Below, piece after piece: positions 60,596 through 64,000 of a stretch of DNA of 64,000 nt (positions are counted from its first letter, which is position 1; each line of letters starts with the position of its first letter). Both the position numbers and the translations under genes were made by a program. The notes below the pieces were generated by a model that searched no databases, was not told the origin of the DNA, and was given only the letters and a program-made list of their open reading frames with translations. The DNA is from Symbiodinium natans (lineage: Eukaryota; Sar; Dinophyceae; Suessiales; Symbiodiniaceae). Location: NCBI GenBank assembly GCA_905221605.1, contig CAJNDS010002121.1, positions 397,501 to 461,500 of the forward strand. The letters run 5' to 3'.

Positions 60596-60689
60596 GTTCC
60601 AGATAGAGCGTCTCAGCCACGCAACCAAGCCCTAAGCCCACGACCCGGCCCCTTAAACAAGACAGACCAAAGGGTTTGCAATTTCGATT

Positions 60690-60830
60690 GTCGGGCGAAT
60701 GCATCTCCCAACCCGCTGAAGCCCCACACCCCTCAGTTGCACGAGAGCTTGAGCACCCTCACATCGCAATGAGTACTTCAGCTTCAACAAGCCCCTCAAA
60801 CCTAGTAAACAACTTAAAACTAAACCCCAA
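60690..60830 (+). CDS. Open frame, unassigned
   Basis: CISQPAEAPHPSVARELEHP then HIAMSTSASTSPSNLVNNLK; open upstream and downstream. May be an alternative channel exon or unrelated. Confidence 0.3.
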
Positions 60831-60884
60831 AACCTTGGGGGTGGGCTACCATCATTTACTATGGGAGTTGCGCTACCCACCGTG

Positions 60885-61245
60885 GGCCCTTCGTTACAGC
60901 TCCGTGACAGGTCCGTGGCACCTCCGTGCCAGCTTCGTTACAGCTTCCGTTACAGCTCCGCTACAATTCCTTTGCGCCTCCGTTACAGCTCCATTCCAGC
61001 TTCCGTTACAGATCCGTTACAGCTCTGTTACACTTATAGCTCCGTTGCACTTTCGTTGCAGCTCCGTAACAGCTTCCGCTACAGCTCCGTTGCACTTCCG
61101 TTACAGATCCGTTACAGCTTCATTACGGCTCCGTTACAGCTCAGTTATACAGCTCCGTTACAGTTCCGGTCCGCTTCAGGTCTGTTGCAGCTTCCGTTAC
61201 AGCTCCGCAGCGAATCCGTTACAGCTCCGCTCCTTTCCGTAACAG
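60885..61245. repeat. Degenerate 11-12-bp tandem repeat (CTCCGTTACAG)n
   Basis: About 25-30 copies of variants of CTCCGTTACAG / TTCCGTTACAG, also CCGTTGCA and CCGTGCCAG. Two frames stay open for over 160 codons because of the repeat structure. Confidence 0.92.
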
Positions 61246-61526
61246 TCTCTGCTATATATGCCCCGTTACCGGCACGCAGCCCCGAGCATTTCTGCCATAG
61301 TAGAGGCCTGCAAATGATGGTAGAGCCCCGCCCCAACCAAAACCCTTAACCCTCAAGCCTAAACCCTAGACCCCACATCCTAAACCCTAAACCCCATACC
61401 CTAAACCCTTTTGTAACCCTTTTGTAATTGTAAACCCTTTGCCCGACAACCCTAAGCCTAAACCCTCAACCCCAAACCCTAAACCCCAAACCCTAAACCC
61501 TAAACCCTAAACCCTTAACCTTCCAG

Positions 61527-61611
61527 GTCCGAGATTTGTAGCACCGACGATGTTGATCTGGGCTCCACGGACTGTTCCATCACCTGGCTCTCGGAAGGCT
61601 CCATGGGGATG
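61527..61611 (+). CDS. Channel gene, pre-pore exon
   Basis: Acceptor CCTTCCAG after C-strand repeat; G then SEICSTDDVDLGSTDCSITW, LSEGSMGM, donor ATG|GTAATG (or CCC|GTTTAGG at 61626). 'C..TWL..' suits the turret before the pore helix of this channel class. The pore signature (GYG/GFG-like) lies beyond the resolved exons. Confidence 0.55.
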
Positions 61612-61626
61612 GTAATGGGCCACCCC

Positions 61627-61745
61627 GTTTAGGGGTTTTAGGGTTTTTAGGGTTTTTAGGGCTTTAGGGTTTTTAGGGTTTTTACCGTCTTTAGGGTTTT
61701 TACAGTCTTTAGGGTAGGGTCTTTAGGGTCTTTAGGGTTTAGGGC
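61627..61745. repeat. (TTTTTAGGG)n variant array
   Basis: Units TTTTTAGGG and TCTTTAGGG, a third derivative of the telomere-like motif. Confidence 0.9.
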
Positions 61746-61840
61746 CAACCAAGACCCTCAAGCCTAAATCCTAAGCCCATGATCCCCCTGGGCACCTACG
61801 CATACATACCACCCTTGTCAGGTTTGCGGTTTAGGGTTTT

Positions 61841-61990
61841 AGTAAACCCTAAACCCTAAACCCTAAACCCTAAACCCTAAACCCTAAACCCTAAACCCTA
61901 AACCCTAAACCCTAACCCTAAACCCTAAACCCTAAACCCTAAACCCTAAACCCTAATTAGGGTTTCAGGGTTTTAGGGTTTTAGGGGGCT
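61841..61990. repeat. Head-to-head telomere-like junction
   Basis: About 15 CCCTAAA units end at ACCCTAATTAGGG (61949-61961), where the array flips directly to TTTCAGGGTTTTAGGG. Confidence 0.95.
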
Positions 61991-62114
61991 TTGAAGGTTT
62001 GGGGTTTGCAGCTTTGAGCCCCCAATCGGTTTAGGATGTTTTTTAAAATGTGGTTCAAGGGACTAAGGGAGGGGTCCCTTACAATTTTCTATAGGGTTTT
62101 TTGACACTTTTTTT

Positions 62115-62224
62115 GTATACCGGGACTCTATAAGGTATCTATATATATATATGTATATATAGGGGATTGTGGGAATACAGGGACTCTATAAGGTATCTCT
62201 ATATATATGTATGTATATAGGGGT
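62115..62224. repeat. Direct duplication with TA core
   Basis: GGGACTCTATAAGGTATCTA and GGGACTCTATAAGGTATCTC, each followed by (TA)n and ATAGGGG, form a tandem pair about 57 bp apart. Confidence 0.85.
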
Positions 62225-62448
62225 TTGTAGAGGAACAAGATTACGGGTCCCTTCGAGGGGCCGTCCTTATACCCCTCAAGCCCCTTTTTTACCCGCTTAC
62301 ATACCCTTTATCAACCCAAGGGCCCATACATGCTTAGGGCGCCAAATTCCCGTGCCTGAACCACAGTTGAGGCTTGACGCCTGCCGGCGCTTAGGGCTTT
62401 CGGGGGCTTTGGCAGGCTCAAGACTCTTTGCCAGACCACATTGAGTCG

Positions 62449-62537
62449 GTTTAGGGTTCAGGGTTTAGGGTTTAGGGTTTAGGGTTTAGGGTTTAGGGTT
62501 TAGGGTTTAGGGTTTAGGGTTTAGGGTTTAGGGTTTA
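62449..62537. repeat. (TTTAGGG)n array
   Basis: About 11 perfect units. Confidence 0.97.
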
Positions 62538-62549
62538 GCGCCCAAACAG

Positions 62550-62641
62550 GACTCCGGTGGCACGATGGCGCCTGGTCGCCAGACGAGCGGCCATCGATCT
62601 CAATCCATGATGCGCCGGCTGCCTCGCAAGGGTTTAGGGTT
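62550..62641 (+). CDS. Candidate exon, unassigned
   Basis: Acceptor CAAACAG; two frames open (DSGGTMAPGRQTSGHRSQSM or LRWHDGAWSPDERPSISIHD); donor GG|GTTTAGGG. Next after the channel pre-pore exon in position, but it does not look like a pore. Confidence 0.35.
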
Positions 62642-62959
62642 TGGGGTTTAGGATAGCTGCAATTTCCGCCCAGGGTTCGCTGTCACTATACTAATGTTGC
62701 ACTGGCTAATAGGAACCCCTCACAGACAAATTTGGACCCTCTATAAAGAAATCCCCGCAAAACCCCCAAAAAGCAAATCAAGGGGGGGGGGGGGGGAGAC
62801 CATCATGCCCCGAAAGGCCTCAAGCCTTTAGCACCGTAAGGCCTGAAGCTTTCCTGCCTTGCTAAGGACCCCCCCCCCCCTTCCTCCCCGTGGGGCCTGT
62901 GCGTTATAGCGGGTGACGCAACATTAACCCAGACCCTTGGAAGGATCCGAAAAATAGAG

Positions 62960-63045
62960 CCGGCAAATATAATTATTTAATAATAATTGATTAATAACTC
63001 AATAATAATTAATGAATAATTTATTAGCAATTAATGAATGTACCC
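62960..63045. other. AT-rich segment
   Basis: ATAATTATTTAATAATAATT-type sequence, unlike the surrounding GC-balanced DNA. Confidence 0.8.
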
Positions 63046-63334
63046 CATACTACTATTGGGTCACTCTTAGGGCCCTTAAGGGGATCTATTTGTTGGATCC
63101 TTCCAGGGGTCTGGGAATTGGTTAATAAGTACCATTGGGGCCGACCGTGTGAAAACCCTAAGCCCTGAACCCATAAGAGCGGGGCGATTTTTTTAGTCGA
63201 CCCTTTTCGTTTCTGGATGTGGGTACCCAGAATGCAAAATCCTAAATCCCATATACCCCTAAATCCTGACCTAACTGAATTTCATAGCGAGGCCCCAAAC
63301 ACATTTCGTGATAGGTAATCCTCGGGCCAGCCCG

Positions 63335-63425
63335 ACTCACTTAAATAGTACCTGTACTTATAACCCACCTATAAGCCCATTAAGTGCCCTAATATGGTTA
63401 TAAGTACAGGTATAAGTACAGTTCT
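63335..63425. mobile_element. Palindromic family E copy
   Basis: CTGTACTTATAACCCACCTA ... ATATGGTTATAAGTACAGGT; inner-element relative of 29848-29905. Confidence 0.75.
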
Positions 63426-63457
63426 GGAATTAGGGCCCTAGATCTACCCTTTAAGGG

Positions 63458-63502
63458 ATTATGTCGGGTACCTCATTCCCCCATTCCCTGCAAACCAACA
63501 GT
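63458..63502. mobile_element. MITE family G fragment
   Basis: GGGTACCTCATTCCCCCATT-CCCTGCAAACCAACAG matches the right arm of the 42690 copy. Confidence 0.45.
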
Positions 63503-63551
63503 GAGAAAAGTTGCTGATTCAAACAGCAACCGTCAGAGCTTTTGATGGCAG

Positions 63552-63679
63552 AAATCCTCCACGGCTCCGATGGCCGACAAGGGCTGTTGCCTGCGCTGGG
63601 TGAGTTGAATGAGGCACATGGATCGGTTGTAGATGCCTGTGTTGTGAGCCGCATGAGAAAATGGGTTGGCTATAAATAG
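63552..63679 (+). CDS. Probable terminal exon, unassigned
   Basis: After GATGGCAG: two bases then ILHGSDGRQGLLPALGELNE, AHGSVVDACVVSRMRKWVGY, K, TAG. Good composition on the + strand; the minus-strand frames here look like shadows. Confidence 0.45.
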
Positions 63680-63835
63680 TTTGAGTAAGAAAAATGGTCA
63701 TATGTATGTATATACATATATATATATATATATCTGCTACCCCCCCAAAGATCTAGGTATTTTCATGATTTAGCGATATCAAGTTGAATACTTGCATGGG
63801 CCCGGAGGCGATGTGAAGTTGAAGATGTAACCGCC

Positions 63836-64000
63836 ATTTAAACCTGAACCCTTAACCGTAAAACCCTTTTGGGTTAAGGCTTAAAAGGTTTAGGCCTTAA
63901 GATTTAGGCATTTAAACCTAAGCCCATCGAGTGTAAATCTTAGCGTACAGGGCCTAAACACTTAACCTTTAAGCCCTATAGGCTATAGGGCTAAGGTTTA
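63836..64000. repeat. Degenerate AAACC/GGTTTA-rich segment
   Basis: Scattered TTAAACC, AACCCTTAA and GGTTTAGGCC units in both orientations, forming imperfect palindromes; no gene seen. Confidence 0.6.

Noticed and set aside
60202-60704. Minus-strand Ser/Leu-rich open frames
   Set aside because: They are driven by the (GA)n tract and overlap the S5 exon on the + strand.

Overview
This window looks like nuclear DNA of a dinoflagellate, or a close alveolate relative. The evidence is: (1) telomere-type TTTAGGG/CCCTAAA tracts and degenerate derivatives scattered through nearly all 64 kb; (2) every convincing coding segment lies on the + strand, matching the one-directional gene clusters of dinoflagellates; (3) introns using GT, GC and possibly GA donors; (4) a ubiquitin-like plus ankyrin gene of a kind common in dinoflagellates, carrying an introner-like intron; (5) dense populations of roughly 100-bp palindromic MITE-like elements. 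A plant or chromerid would also explain the repeat unit, but fits points 2 to 5 less well. No tRNA, intact rRNA, CRISPR array or prokaryotic operon is visible.

Most genes are split into tiny exons (30-100 nt) separated by introns of 0.3-2 kb that consist largely of telomere-like repeat. The typical exon is preceded by a CCCTAAA (C-strand) tract and followed by a TTTAGGG (G-strand) tract. Read as pre-mRNA, an intron therefore starts with UUUAGGG repeats and ends with CCCUAAA repeats, so its two ends are complementary. I count about 29 candidate exons in this arrangement and only 3 in the opposite one. Many donors lie inside the repeat itself (exon then GTTTAGGG).

Layout. 0.6-3 kb: exons of a charged, coiled-coil-like protein whose phases chain together. 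4-8 kb: unassigned exons, one with a membrane helix. 8.4-14.7 kb: a ribonuclease T2-like gene, with HGLWP and HEW.KHG motifs on exons 5 kb apart; 15.0-15.5 kb holds further exons that may or may not belong to it. 9.5-9.9 kb: decayed Helitron-like fragment. 16-26.4 kb: unassigned exons, some Cys-rich. 27.1-28.35 kb: compact two-exon ubiquitin-like/ankyrin gene with almost no telomeric repeat. 28.9-40.5 kb: many small exons, including a J-domain-like one (34.0 kb). 41.1-42.3 kb: exons of a mitochondrial PDK/BCKDK-type kinase. 43-47.7 kb: unassigned exons and a large GT microsatellite. 48.5-61.6 kb: a voltage-gated/CNG-type cation channel, recognisable from S1, S3, S4, S5 and the pre-pore region, with most exon phases matching. 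55.1-58.45 kb: a multi-pass membrane protein gene lying inside the channel's 5.9-kb S4-S5 intron on the same strand. 59-64 kb: further exons, microsatellites and tandem repeats.

Exon borders were read by eye from AG/GT(GC) dinucleotides, open frame and phase. No splice model, database search or RNA evidence was available, so single-exon calls are tentative and only motif-bearing or phase-chained genes are firm.
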